From positions 62,001 to 126,000 of the forward strand of contig JASPKZ010005710.1 of assembly GCA_030220185.1 (NCBI GenBank): a stretch of DNA of 64,000 nt. The letters run 5' to 3'. The translations under genes were made by a program, and so were the position numbers. This document shows, piece by piece, positions 10,734-21,339 of this stretch (position 1 is its first letter; the number at the start of each line of letters is the position of its first letter). This DNA comes from Diploptera punctata. Its lineage: Eukaryota; Arthropoda; Insecta; Blattodea; Blaberidae. The notes under the pieces are model-generated. The model was not told the DNA's origin. It did no database searches and saw only the letters and a list, made by a program, of their open reading frames with translations.

Positions 10734-11056
10734 TTGAGGAAGGGGCTGAATTCAAATACCTAGGAACAATAATCACAAATAAGAATGAGATGCACAAAGA
10801 AATTAAACATAAGCTCAATTCTGGAAATGCGTGCTATTATACATTACAGAGACTCTTGACGTCCCAACTCCTTTCAAAAAACATTAAACTGAAAATATAT
10901 AAAACCGTTATTCTACCAGTTATATTATATGGATGCGAAATATTTATATGGAGGAAAAGAGATTAAGAATATTTGATAATAAAGTTCTTAGGAAAATTTA
11001 TGGACCAAAGAGAGATGAACAGACAGGTGAACGGAGAAAACTACATAACAGAATCT
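10734..11056 (+). pseudogene. LINE-A fragment
   Basis: It starts at EFKYLGTIITNKNEMHKEIKH and runs through LKIYKTVILPVILYGCE to the KRDEQTGERRKLHN block, then breaks off. It is truncated at both ends, with a deletion near 10940. Confidence 0.85.
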
Positions 11057-11537
11057 ATTCATTCACCGGGCGGCTGGAATCATTCCTTTTTTTTTTTTTT
11101 TTTGCATAACGGAAATTCAATGAAATTGAAACTAATTTATTTTTCTGTCTTTCCGCCTTATAAATATTTTTTCATGAATTGTGTAAAAATATCATTTCGT
11201 TTCCGCGTTGGACAGATTCCGTTTTTATGCAAAATAAATATACGTAAAATTACTATTATATCGCCGGGATTTCCGTATTATTCACGTTCCGGATTAAACA
11301 AGTTTTACTGTAGTAGATATTCAAATTCCTCATTACGCTGGGTTGGGACTGGTCCTATACACTAACCGAAATTCCGTCAAAACTTTTTTTCGCCATTGTG
11401 TACTCAGAAAATTGCCGTCCCGTAGGCCTGCGCCAAAGCATGATAACCTATCTTAGATCACTTAGCCACAAGTACGAAACAAACTATTTTACTACCAAAT
11501 ATATGTATTTTATTCGAAGTGGTTTAAGCTAAATTGT
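11057..11537. other. Non-coding sequence
   Basis: It contains a poly-T run at 11087-11103 and a short frame with no recognisable match. Confidence 0.35.
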
Positions 11538-11930
11538 CGGCCGCGGTGGACTGGTGATTATGTTGTTTGTCACTGATGCCGAGGATCGCGGATTGAAACC
11601 GACCGGGGTCGATGGATTTTTTTAATACAGAAAAATCCAAGGAGCAAGTCCTCCGGGAGGGATTTTAAGCCGTGGGTCCCGAGTCTGAAGATCTTTAGGC
11701 TAGTAAAAGATCCTTAAGCCTGAATAATGAGGCCTCTAAGCAAAATATATCTACCTTCTTTATCCAAGTAATAGCTTAATAGCCTACTAGATGTCTGATT
11801 GGGTCGGTATGTTGACAGCATAGCGTTCATGACATCTTTAGGGAAGTAAGCGTAATTAAATTAACTCGGTTTAGTAACTCCAAACAAAGGAGAAGCCAAG
11901 GCCCAACTATGTGCTGTTACGCAATTGTAG
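11538..11930 (+). mobile_element. SINE-F, near full length
   Basis: The head ggccgcggtggactggtg, body gtcctccgggagggatttta and 3' part gtcggtatgttgac..cgttacgcaattgtag give the family order. The 59372 copy shows the same parts split by another SINE. Confidence 0.85.
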
Positions 11931-11954
11931 ATAAGCTGAATTTTTTTATCGTAA

Positions 11955-12541
11955 GCAATGTCACTATTGAATTTATCTAGAGGATTTAGAAATCAAGAGT
12001 GGCATTTGTTAGGACTATTTAACGAATAAAAATAAACCGTTTACTCAAAAATCATTATTTAAATATAATACTGGTATTTTAAAATATTTTTATATAATGT
12101 AAACGGCAATGTTTGAAAACAAATTAGAAATGTGAGGTTATGTTTGTTCACTGCAACTTGATATTATTATTTATTACCAAATAGGATCGCAATATTATAA
12201 GAATGCACCCTAGTGGAGAAATAATGAAACATATCAAACCGTATATTAACGAACATTATAGGTTATTAATTATTTTTTAGTAAACAAAACAGTAAAATCA
12301 AGGAATCTGTTCATTATTTGCTATATTCAATATATTTGTTGGAGAGTCAGCCACTGCAAAATAATGCTCTGACCTGTTCAGAATATTAAAAAGGAGGAGC
12401 TTTCTCTATCACAAAATCAGGAGCTGATAAAGATAAATCGATAAAGAGCGAAGGTGAAACATTACAGTCTTTGGTTGTAAAACAAAAATCATTGAAATGT
12501 GATTTGTTATTGACTGTCATTTGGGGCATGACTTAAATAGT
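11955..12541 (+). repeat. R600 copy
   Basis: It starts taagcaatgtcac and ends tgacttaaatagtca, with the family's internal blocks (taatgtaaacggc, gatcgcaatatt, ctgacctgttcagaatatt). It has no coding capacity. The class is unknown. Confidence 0.85.
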
Positions 12542-12916
12542 CATCATAACAGATTTTTTTTATAATCCTACAAGAATTTCGGCTGAAAAATGTGATTTAC
12601 CAACGACGGCCAGCACGAAATAAAATTCCTGATTACCAAGCCGTCACTTTAAGAGTGTAAACTTTTATGCAGTCTTAATTATACATTTATTTTTCTTAGC
12701 AAGGAGTCTGTCTGGAACATCCAACAGAGCAATCGTGCGTCACTGAGTTTTTTTAAAGCTTTTTTTTTTTAAACATTTTTCTACTTTGTTCCAGTTTGAG
12801 TCGATACAGTTATATAATCCGATTTGACCTCTTGTATTGATATAAAATAATGTATGTTTTACGCCAGATTATCTGTTTTTATTTGTATATTGCTACTTTT
12901 AACATGTATATTATTC
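12542..12916. other. AT-rich non-coding sequence
   Basis: Nothing recognisable. Confidence 0.35.
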
Positions 12917-13090
12917 TGGTGGCTCCATGCCGCAAGCGCTTAAATTTTGCTTCTCACCGCTGGGACCTCGAGTTCGCGTCTCGATCACTACATGTGTTTC
13001 GTGGTAGACGAATCGGAGTCTCGGCAGGTTTTTCTCGGGGTTTCTCCCCTTCTACAAATGTTATTCCACTGTTTCTCCATATTTACATTT
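12917..13090 (+). mobile_element. SINE-E, partial
   Basis: It shares the head, the tcgcgtctcgatcac B-box region and ggtttttctcggggtttctccc with 6243-6494. Its 3' part is cut by the PB-MITE. Confidence 0.75.
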
Positions 13091-13093
13091 CAA

Positions 13094-13313
13094 CCCTTAA
13101 ATTTGCAAAATACAAATTTCTTCTATTAGTTATTTGAATGTGGCGGACCGCAGTGAAAACGGAATCTTATGTAACTGTTATTATTAGGTATATTGCATAA
13201 TTAGACACATATTTACGTGGTTTCTTTTTGTTTGTTTTCTTCTGATTTATTTTAAATATTAAATTAATTGGACCAATTGATGTATCCGGAAGGATACATT
13301 ACGAATTTAAGGG
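13094..13313 (-). mobile_element. PB-MITE, inverted copy
   Basis: A 220-bp inverted relative of 4907-5124. The right end aatttaaggg is followed by TTAA at 13314. The left end cccttaaattt is preceded by tcaa, a TTAA with one mutation. Confidence 0.85.
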
Positions 13314-13329
13314 TTAAGATGTGATGTCT

Positions 13330-13525
13330 TGTTGCCGGGAAGGGAAGAAAATTTCTCATAGTATTACGGCCAGTATGGGATCGATATCCAACCAGCATCG
13401 TGAGGAATTTGGGTAGCTATAATAAGTATCGGTTACAGGTTAAAAAAAGGATATAACAACTGGGGGACCCGACAAGCTTACACCCGTTAACCTTGTAGTA
13501 ATAAATGATCGTCCATCTCTGTTAT
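13330..13525 (+). mobile_element. SINE-C, old copy
   Basis: It keeps the family landmarks ggccagtatgggatcg, agcatcgtgagga and tagctataataagta but has lost a readable tRNA head. Confidence 0.65.
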
Positions 13526-13660
13526 TAACACTAGAAAGTCTGGAGTTCTCGTCCACTTATTAAGGCTAAGGGGTCATTTTGATACCTTACTAATAAAATT
13601 CATATCAAATTCCGTTGAGGTGAATAGTCATAAAATAAAAATGTTAAAAAATTTAAAATG

Positions 13661-13763
13661 TACCTGTTGGCAGGTGCCGTCTTCCTTCCAAAAGGCCACC
13701 AAATAATAATATTTTAAATATATAGTTTTAAGACAGTTGAGGACGACGGCACCTGTCAACAGG

Positions 13764-13764
<1 letters not shown>
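13661..13764. repeat. Short inverted-repeat element
   Basis: Arms of 24 bases, at 13661-13684 (tacctgttggcaggtgccgt at its start) and 13741-13764, match with two differences around a 56-base AT-rich core. It may be a small MITE or hairpin. Confidence 0.75.

Positions 13765-13812
<48 letters not shown>
13764..13812. repeat. (TA)n microsatellite
   Basis: Simple repeat next to the inverted-repeat element. Confidence 0.95.
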
Positions 13813-13820
<8 letters not shown>

Positions 13821-13866
13821 GATTCATATATGAAAATACGGTGAACAATGTTGCTGGGTTGGGTTA

Positions 13867-13867
13867 C

Positions 13868-13936
<69 letters not shown>
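13867..13936. repeat. (ATT)n microsatellite
   Basis: Simple repeat of about 23 units. Confidence 0.95.
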
Positions 13937-13972
13937 TACTACTAGTAGTAGTAGTATTAGTATTATCATTAA

Positions 13973-14202
13973 AATTAAATAAAAATAAAACTTAAAGTTT
14001 TATATGATTTTCATAATTATTACAATATAAATTTGTAACAACTGTTTCGGTACTTTGTACCTTCTTCAGACATGATTACAAAATGCATTAATTTGTAATC
14101 ATGTCTGAAGAAATTACAAAGTACCGAAGCAGCTGTTACAAATTTATATTGTAATAAATATGAAAATAATATAAAACTTTAAGTTTTTTATTTTTATTTA
14201 AT
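13973..14202. mobile_element. Penelope-like 3' end, palindromic pair
   Basis: Two arms (13973-14083 and 14092-14202) are near-perfect inverted copies around eight bases. Each arm carries the ctgaagaa..gtaccgaa motif and an aagttttat..tttaatta end shared with 38081-38797, where coding sequence supports a Penelope-like origin. Inverted arrangement is common for that class. Confidence 0.65.
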
Positions 14203-14241
14203 TAAATGAATGTGGATTTTCATCTAGTAAACGCCAAATCA

Positions 14242-14245
<4 letters not shown>

Positions 14246-14284
<39 letters not shown>
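14246..14284. repeat. (ATT)n microsatellite
   Basis: Simple repeat at the 5' edge of the next LINE-A copy. Confidence 0.95.
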
Positions 14285-14285
14285 T

Positions 14286-14775
14286 CCTTTCAAAAAATGT
14301 TAAACTGAAAATATATAAAACTATTATTCTACCAGTTATATGGGTGCGAAACATGGACTCTTACTTTAAGGGAGGAAAGGAGATTACAAGTATTTGAGAA
14401 TAAAGTTCTTAGGAAAATTTTTGGACCAAAGAGAGATGAACAGACAGGTGAATAGAGAAGACTCCTTAACAATGAACTACATGGTCTTTATAGGAAGCCA
14501 GATATAATAAGAACAGTTAAGTCTCGTAGACTTTGATGGGCAGGACATGTTGCGCGTATGGGGAATGAAAGACTTGCATGGAAGCTTCTTGTAGGAAATC
14601 CAGAGGGAAAACGCCCAGTTGGTAGACCAAGAATGAGGTGGGAGAATAACATTAACTATGATTTGAGGGAAGTAGATTATACAGGGAATGATTGGAAGAT
14701 AGGGATGAATGGAGAGCTTATGTCCGCGCGACCATGAACCTACGAGTTCGATAGTGCCAGTGAGTAAGTAAGTAT
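14286..14775 (+). pseudogene. LINE-A, 3' end copy with TAAG tail
   Basis: The C-terminal region is clear: LKIYKTIILPV, WTLTLREERRLQVFENKVLRK, RRL.WAGHVARMGNE and GNPEGKRPVGRPRMRWENN. It carries stops and indels, for example TGA in the RRLxWAGH block and a deletion before the last codons. It ends gccagtgagtaagtaagta, the family tail. Confidence 0.9.
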
Positions 14776-14799
14776 TATTATTATTATTTTATTAATTTA

Positions 14800-14925
14800 T
14801 TTTGTACCATCCTTGGAACATTCTTTATGCCCCACATGTAGTGGGAATTAGTCACGTCCGCCATGGAGTTATGTGTTCTCCCCATCTTTTATAATCTGTT
14901 GGATCTATATTTTCAATTATATTAT
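14800..14925 (-). pseudogene. LINE fragment
   Basis: The words accatccttggaacattc and gtccgccatggagttatg look like the 3' part of another LINE read in reverse; support is weak. Confidence 0.35.
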
Positions 14926-15047
14926 ACAAGGTGACCACAGTAAATGCTCATTCACATACATACATTAACGTTAATGGGACATAAATATCAAAGTTTGCGA
15001 TCAGCATATTTAAAGCAGCCTTTTACAACATTTTCGTTAATAATTAA

Positions 15048-15558
15048 CAAGAACACTATCGCCAGACTCTAACACCTAACTTGCTAACTACAAACTTTCA
15101 TGATCGCGTTACCGGGACTCGAGAGTAAAAACACATTATCGCTTGCACCTCGAGACAAAAGAAGATAAATAGAGTAATTTGATGACAGGTTTATTTATTT
15201 TATTTTAAAATAATCATCAACTTTATGACAAAAACCACAGATTATATAAATTTTATTAAATAAGATACGTGTGTATATATTTCATTTTAATATATCACAT
15301 TCACAATTATTTTCAATAACAAGAACACTATCGCTAAGCTTTCGTCATTATCGAGATTCGAGAGTAAAAAAAAAACACTATCGCATTGCACAGCAAGACA
15401 AAAGAAAATAAAAGGGGATATTTGATTCGAAGTTGATTTTTTCAAAATATCTACAAAAAAATATAAAATATATAAATATCATATGATTAAAGAAAATAAT
15501 GTAGATTTATTTTATTTTAAACTTCGTAGATCAGATTCACAAAGAATTTTATTAAACA
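15048..15558 (+). repeat. 265-bp tandem repeat, units 1 and 2
   Basis: Each unit starts aacaagaacactatcgc and contains cgagagtaaaaa and agacaaaagaa. A third unit continues at 16429-16680 after the Helitron insertion. Confidence 0.8.
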
Positions 15559-16428
15559 CTAGCGCACCCGGCAGACGTTGTCCTGCCCGAACGTTCAATT
15601 CTCATGTCATGGGCGGACGATAAAAATATGTTACTTTTTTACCATAAAATTCAGCAATTAGGACATAATTAGATATTATTAAATAAGTTCGCAAGAAAAC
15701 CTCTTACAGCCTTCTGTTGTGGCTCAAGAAGTGTGAATGATGACGTCACACAGTCATGAACATTAGTATAGTGCCCTCCTTTGCAGATAAGTTAAGAACC
15801 GTCATATAACAATTATATTAGAGTAAAAAAAAAAAAGATAAATTGATGAGAGTGAGTCAAAATAGTTTTTTTTTTTTTTTTTCCTCCCCAGCTAGATTTC
15901 ATTTCTGACCCACTGTGCACTGGTCCCATACTGGCCGACATTCCATGAGAAAAATGTATTCCCCCGTAGAGACTCGAACCAGCGTAAGTCCCGTAGTTTT
16001 GCGCCAAGACTTCTTGCCTTAACCACTCGGCTACGGCGCGAGACTCTTGGTGTCAATGAAAGACAAAAATGTTGTTTTGTGAGTTGTCCGTAAGAGATAA
16101 ACATATGCTGTCGCGGACTTTCTTGTAGAGCTTTTTGAGATATTCAATTCTGTGTACATTAATTTTGTGTATTTCTTATGGTTTAGGCAGCTTAAACCAT
16201 TTAAGCGTCCAAAGAGCTATTTTTTCACGTTTTCCACTACAAAGGGCGATTTTTAATGGTGTAGGAGTTGAGTATCACAACTCTCTTATAGCCTATGTTC
16301 ATCCCGGGAATCTCCTGAACATTTTGCAAAAAACCACATCACAATCGGATCAACGGTATGGCCGCGCATAAAGTACGAACAAACAAACAAATATACAAAC
16401 AAACAAACATTAATTTTTATATATAAGA
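15559..16428 (-). mobile_element. Helitron, 870 bp, non-autonomous
   Basis: On the minus strand it begins TCTTATATATAAAAATT and ends GTGCGCTAG. A GGCAG/CTGCC hairpin lies about 10 bases before the CTAG. The flanks are A on the 5' side and T on the 3' side with no target duplication, all as expected of Helitrons. It separates units 2 and 3 of a local tandem repeat, which confirms the borders. It carries no Rep/helicase. Confidence 0.87.
15885..16042 (-). mobile_element. SINE-C, 5' half, inside the Helitron
   Basis: On the minus strand the head cgtagccgagtggttaag and the body ggaatgtcggccagtatggg match SINE-C. The 3' half is missing. A poly-T tract at 15867-15881 lies beside it. Confidence 0.8.
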
Positions 16429-16680
16429 TTAACACCAACACTATCGCCAGATGATAACGCAAAACCTGCAAACTCCAAGCTTCGAGGGTTGAAAAGAAAA
16501 TCTCGCATTTCAGAGCTAGACAAAAGAAAATATATTGAGTAATTCGATGAGAAATTGATTTATTTTGTTCCAAAATAACAATTACCTTTAAGATCAAAGT
16601 CTTAAATTACATTATTTGATTAAGGAAAGTAAGTATATATTTATATTAAATGAAATAGACCATATCTACACAAGCTAATG
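16429..16680 (+). repeat. 265-bp tandem repeat, unit 3
   Basis: It resumes with aacaccaacactatcgccag and follows the same order as 15048-15558. Confidence 0.75.
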
Positions 16681-17035
16681 CTGTTAGTAGGAGCATAAAG
16701 TACACTGTCATATCTTCCTCAAACATTTTGCCTTCATTTTTATTTGTTTCACATTTCAATTGTTTTATTTTTACGTTAGCGTCCTGCTGTTATTGTGAAT
16801 GGCAATTCTAATCTTGTGTTCGTGTCCTACTCTACGTCATTGCGTTAATATCAATAGTTGTACATGAATGAGTCTTTAGACTCTAATATTTTAAACAAAT
16901 TTAGCGGAAATGATTTTTTATACTATAACACTGGTCAACGTGATTTTTGTCTCATGAGTACCAATAGTTACACTTAATGCAGTTTTTTTATCGCGTTTTC
17001 AAATATGACACGGAAAATTTGGCCAATATCTACAG
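16681..17035. other. Non-coding sequence
   Basis: No gene or named repeat is visible. Confidence 0.35.
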
Positions 17036-17254
17036 AGATTCAACATCATAGAAAATGCAAGCTGTAATTGTGGAATTAGCAATCAAAGGGTAGTACATAC
17101 TATATTTGACTGTCTATTGCTCTGGAATGAAAGATTTGAAATTACATGTTTTCTAAATAACATCGCCTGTTTAAGTAAACCGCCCATTACAGAAGTGATT
17201 ATGACAGAAAAGAACTACAAACTTTTTAATGTTTTTATAAATAAAATTAATTAA
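17036..17254 (+). pseudogene. Non-LTR retrotransposon C-terminus with CxC..H..C zinc finger
   Basis: A 72-codon open frame without a start codon reads RFNIIENASCNCG..QRVVHTIFDC and ends in NVFINKIN. The C-x-C-x(n)-H-x4-C pattern is the zinc-finger-like C-terminal motif of I/R1/Jockey-type ORF2 proteins, so this differs from the RTE-like families elsewhere. Nothing upstream of it looks like RT, so it is 5' truncated. Confidence 0.75.
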
Positions 17255-17450
17255 AAAATTTAATTTTAGATAAAAGAAAAATTATATAACGACACAAATT
17301 TGACAAAATATAACCCTAATGTACCTTAGGTGAAATAGGTTTATACGTTTTGGATAAAAAAAAATATGTATTCGGAATTTCTCCATTACCCACGTCTTTT
17401 TTTATTTCAATTTCAATTAATGGATTTAAATAATTACTTTTTAATAAACA

Positions 17451-17633
17451 TTTTTTCGTCCATTTGTCCATTTTAAAATAAAACCAAATGAGCTAACTGA
17501 GGAGATTTCAGCTATGGAAAAGAGATATCAAGGAAAATGGAATCCTAATATGCTGGCCGATTATTGTTGGACCATCAAGAGGGATGTTCCACATGCGAGA
17601 TATAGCAGAAAATCGTCATTTCTTACTTTCTAG
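17451..17633 (+). pseudogene. Coding remnant of unidentified, possibly transposon, protein
   Basis: A 60-codon frame reads FFRPFVHFKIKPNE then EISAMEKRYQGKWNPNMLA, DYCWTIKRDVP and SRKSSFLTF before TAG. The composition is protein-like and the K(R)Y.GKW..NMLADYCW..KRD pattern looks like a C-terminus, possibly of a DNA-transposon protein, but I cannot name the family. A perfect GTGAGT donor sits directly after the stop at 17634. Confidence 0.5.
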
Positions 17634-17844
17634 GTGAGTCCGAATGTTCGAATATTGTGTAGTTACGAATGTAGAAAATATTAAAGTGTTTGAAATTATA
17701 AATTCCTGTCTTTCGGAAACCTTGCGTGATGGAAAAAACCCAATATCATACTTGAATGCAGGAGAAAAAATACTATCAGTATCACATATTTTTCTTTCTG
17801 AGACAAAAAAAAAGTTTATTTTTTGTTGCTCAGTGTAATCACTA
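17634..17844. other. Non-coding sequence
   Basis: It contains overlapping short frames on both strands with no recognisable match. Confidence 0.3.
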
Positions 17845-17985
17845 ATCGGTATGTTACCGCATACCATTCACGACATCTTTGGGAAACAAGCGTAAGTGAA
17901 TTAACTTGATGTAGTAATAACTCCTAACAAAGAACAGGCTAAGGCCCAACATTGGGCTCTTACGCCATTGTAAAAAAAAATCTGC
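17845..17985 (+). mobile_element. SINE-F, 3' part only
   Basis: The segment from cggtatgttaccgcatacca to cttacgccattgtaaaa matches the 3' halves at 11800-11930 and 59885-60030. Confidence 0.75.
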
Positions 17986-18235
17986 TGCACAATCTAGCGA
18001 TAAAAAATTGTACATCCCTCCTATCCGGAGTTTGAATTTTTGAAAATTCTTTACAACATGTGACGCGAAAAATGTTTCTAAGTTCCAATAAACCATCCGC
18101 AGTGCCAACAAACGCGAAGCGGTTTACACTATGGAATCACGGGATGTAGCCAACATATATACGATATTTCGTCATCATGATTAAGAAATCAGTTTTAGGC
18201 CGTATGATCTGTGACAATATACGATATTTAACGAA

Positions 18236-19200
18236 CCTAAAAACTAATCTAACTCAATTTAAGTACTCTAACCTGTGAAAGACCAACCTAAAAGCTAACC
18301 TAACGCAATTTAAGTACTCTAACCTGTGAAATACCAACCTAAAAGCTAACCTAGCGCAATTTAAGTACTCTAACCTGTGAAATACCAATCTAAAAGCTAA
18401 CCTAATGCAATTTAAATACTCTAATCTCTGAAAGACCAACCTAAAAGCTAACCTAACGTAATTTAAGTACTCTAATCTGTGAAAGACCAACCTAAAAGCT
18501 AACCTAACGCAATTTAAGTACTCGAACCTGTGAAAGACCAACCTAAAAGCTAACCTAGCGCAATTTAAGTACTCTAACCTGTGAAAGACCAACCTGAAAG
18601 CTAACCTAATGCAATTTAAATACTCTAACCTGTAAAAGACCAACTTAAAAGCTAACCTAACGTAATTTAAGTACTCTAACCTGTGAAATACCAACGTAAA
18701 AGCTAACCTAACGCAATTTAAATACTCTAACCTGTGAAAGACCGCCCTAAAAGCTTACCTAACGCAATTTAAGTACTCTAACCTGTGAAATACCAAACTA
18801 AAAGCTAACCTAACACAATTTAAGTACTCTAACCTGTGAAAGACGAACCTAAAAGCTAACCTAACACAATTTAAGTACTCTAACCTGTAAAAGACCAACA
18901 TAAAAGCTAACCTAGCGAAATTTAAGTACTCTAACCTGTGAAAGTCCAACCTAAAAGCTAACCTAACGCAATTTAAGAACTCTAACTTGTGAAAGACCTA
19001 CCTAAAAGCTGACCTAACGCAATTTAAGTACTCTAACCTGTGAAATACCAACCTAAAAGCTAACCTAACGCAATTTAAGTACTCTAACCTGTGAAATACC
19101 AACCTAAAAGCTAACCTAACGCAATTTAAGTACTCTAACCTGTGAAATACCAATCTAAAAGCTAACCTAACGCAATTTAAGCACTCTATCCTGTGACAGA
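18236..19200. repeat. 51-bp minisatellite, about 19 units
   Basis: The unit is aacctaaaagctaacctaac followed by gcaatttaagtactctaacctgtgaaagacc, with substitutions but almost no length change. Because 51 is a multiple of three, long minus-strand frames with a 17-residue repeat (RLAFRLVFHRLEYLNCV) stay open. I read these as by-products, since no flanking coding sequence exists. Each unit carries two CCTAA words, the insect telomeric pentamer. Confidence 0.95.
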
Positions 19201-20033
19201 ATGCAAAGCCTAAAAATAAATAGTAAGTTCTGAAATTCTGAAATATGTGTGTATAGTTAATTAGTAAATACTCTATGTTTGGCTGCGCTGGAACACGTCC
19301 TTGTTGTTGCATAAAATATTCGTTAAAATCAATATGGGTGTCACGTTTTCATGCTACATATGTACTTATATATCATAGAAAAATATATTGAAATAATCGT
19401 TAGAAAAATGTATATTTTGGTTGAGGATACCTGTGTACATATCAGAAACAATCCTGAAATAATAAAAAAATATAAAACTCATTGTAAATTGTGGGAAATA
19501 ATTTGTAAAATTAAACCCTGAGAATAAAATTTGACAGGAGTTTATGAAGGAATTAGAAAAGTCGCGTCATATTTTATCCGATTTTTTTTTTGATTTACAC
19601 ATTTCTAACCCTGCAGGATAATGAATCGGATTCGCTAATCAAGAAAAAGACGTGCTGTCACCTGAACTAGAGCACCGGATGTGGTTGATTAATGCAAAAA
19701 AAGTAGAATTAGAGATGGAAACATTAGATACTTTAGCGGAAAATTTTAAGTGCCTACGTGAGGCAACACAAAATATTAACGTTACTCCATCACGTAGCAT
19801 GAATGAAAAACCTACGCTCTATTAACTGGAATACGTCCTCCTTGTAAATATGTCATACTTTTTCATTATGCAACTTAATACGCATCTTAAATTTCTCTTT
19901 GTATTCAACCATTCGTATATGCGGAAATGTTAAAATATTGTGAAAAAGTCCGTCACGCAGCAAATGCGTAAACTAAGTCGAATTTATGGATCGATTTTCC
20001 TGGTATACGGAATATATATTTATTACATTAAAT
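19201..20033. other. AT-rich non-coding sequence
   Basis: No gene or repeat could be named. Confidence 0.35.
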
Positions 20034-20337
20034 TGCTGCCTTGTCACGCAGCGGGCCCGGGTTCGATCCCAGATCGGGGCAGTTTTTATCGGGGTTTTTC
20101 CTCACCTGTAAGACAAATGTCAGGAAAACTTTAAGGCCCAAACGGTCCCCGAAATCATATGGCCATCATCCTCATCATTATCATCCTTATCATTATCATC
20201 ATCATCCTTCACCGATGTGGAAAGCAACGGGAAGCTACCACACCTACACAATTCCCTAGTAAAGCTGCAAGCATAGCATGAAAATGATATGGTTGCAGTG
20301 AAGGACCTGCCTTCGGGCAGAATTACTATGGATGGAT
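20034..20337 (+). mobile_element. SINE-A, 5' truncated
   Basis: It starts inside the tRNA head at gctgccttgtcacgcagcgg and runs to the 3' end. It is followed 12 bases later by a second copy in the same orientation. Confidence 0.9.
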
Positions 20338-20349
20338 ATTAAATTGGAT

Positions 20350-20677
20350 GTCCACCGCTGTGGTCACGAGGTAGCGTGCTGCCTTGTCAGGCAGCGGGCC
20401 CGGGTTCGATCCCCGGTCGGGGCAGTTTTTCTGGGTGAGGTTTTTATCGGGGTTTTTCCTCACCTGTAAGACAAATGTCACGAAAACTTTAAGGCCCAAA
20501 CGGTCCCCGAAATCATATGGCCATCATCCTTACCATTATCATCATCATCCTTCACCGGTGTGGAAAGCAACGGGAAGCTACCACACCTACATTTCGCTAG
20601 TAAAGCTGCAAGCATAGCATGAAAATGCTATGATTGCAGTGAAGGACCTGCCTTCGGGCAGAATTACTATGGATGGA
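20350..20677 (+). mobile_element. SINE-A, full length
   Basis: It is complete from tccaccgctgtgg to ttactatggatgg, with A and B boxes. It is the second of three clustered copies. Confidence 0.92.
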
Positions 20678-20733
20678 TGGAAATTGCAAAATGACATTCA
20701 AATATTTATAAATTGGATTAACAAGTTATGGGA

Positions 20734-21036
20734 ATCCATCCATCCATAGTAATTCTGCCCGAGGGCAGGTCTTTCACTGCAATCATAGCATTTTCATGGT
20801 ATGCTTGCAGATTTACTAGGGAATTGTAGGTGTGGCAGCTTCCCGTTGCTTTCCACACCGGTGAAGGATGATGATGATGGCCATATGATTTCAGGGACCG
20901 TTTGGGCCTTAAAGTTTTCCTGGCATTTGTCTTACAGCTGAGGAAAAACCCCGATAAAAACCTCACCCAGAAAAACTGCCCCGACCGGGAATCGAACCCG
21001 GGCCCGCTGCTTGACAAGGCAGCACGCTACCTCGAG
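20734..21036 (-). mobile_element. SINE-A, minus strand
   Basis: An inverted copy facing 20350-20677, so the pair can form a long hairpin. The head end is cut at ctcgag where LINE sequence begins. Confidence 0.9.
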
Positions 21037-21330
21037 TGAACATTATGGGAATATAGAAGAAGAATTCAGACAACAGGTTAATAAAGGGAATCAAATTGCT
21101 GGATGTTTTAATGATACAATTTGGAAAAATAAACATTTAAAAACAGAAATTAAGGTCAGAATTTACGAAACATTAGTGAGACCTATTATAACTTATCAGG
21201 CAGAAACAAGACAAGATACTGTAAAAACAAAAAGGTTATTTGGAAACAACAAAAATGAAAATACTCGTGGAAAAACTTTATGGGGCATAGAAATGTTAAG
21301 AATAACAAATATTTTCATTTGTTTTCTTTT
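21037..21330 (+). pseudogene. RTE-like LINE fragment
   Basis: The frame reads EEFRQQVNKGNQIAGCFNDTIW then KTEIKVRIYETLVRPIITY. This corresponds to the ILHQANNANKISRCLNNTVW..IDTKVRIYKSVTRPVLTY stretch of 52795-53735. It ends abruptly. Confidence 0.75.
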
Positions 21331-21339
21331 TAATATTGT

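Noticed and set aside
18236..19200. CRISPR array
   Set aside because: The units are contiguous with no unique spacers, and the genome is eukaryotic.
18254..19312. Long minus-strand frames with a 17-residue repeat as a repeat-protein gene
   Set aside because: They follow from a 51-bp minisatellite whose length is a multiple of three; there is no start context, no flanking unique coding sequence and stops occur between blocks.
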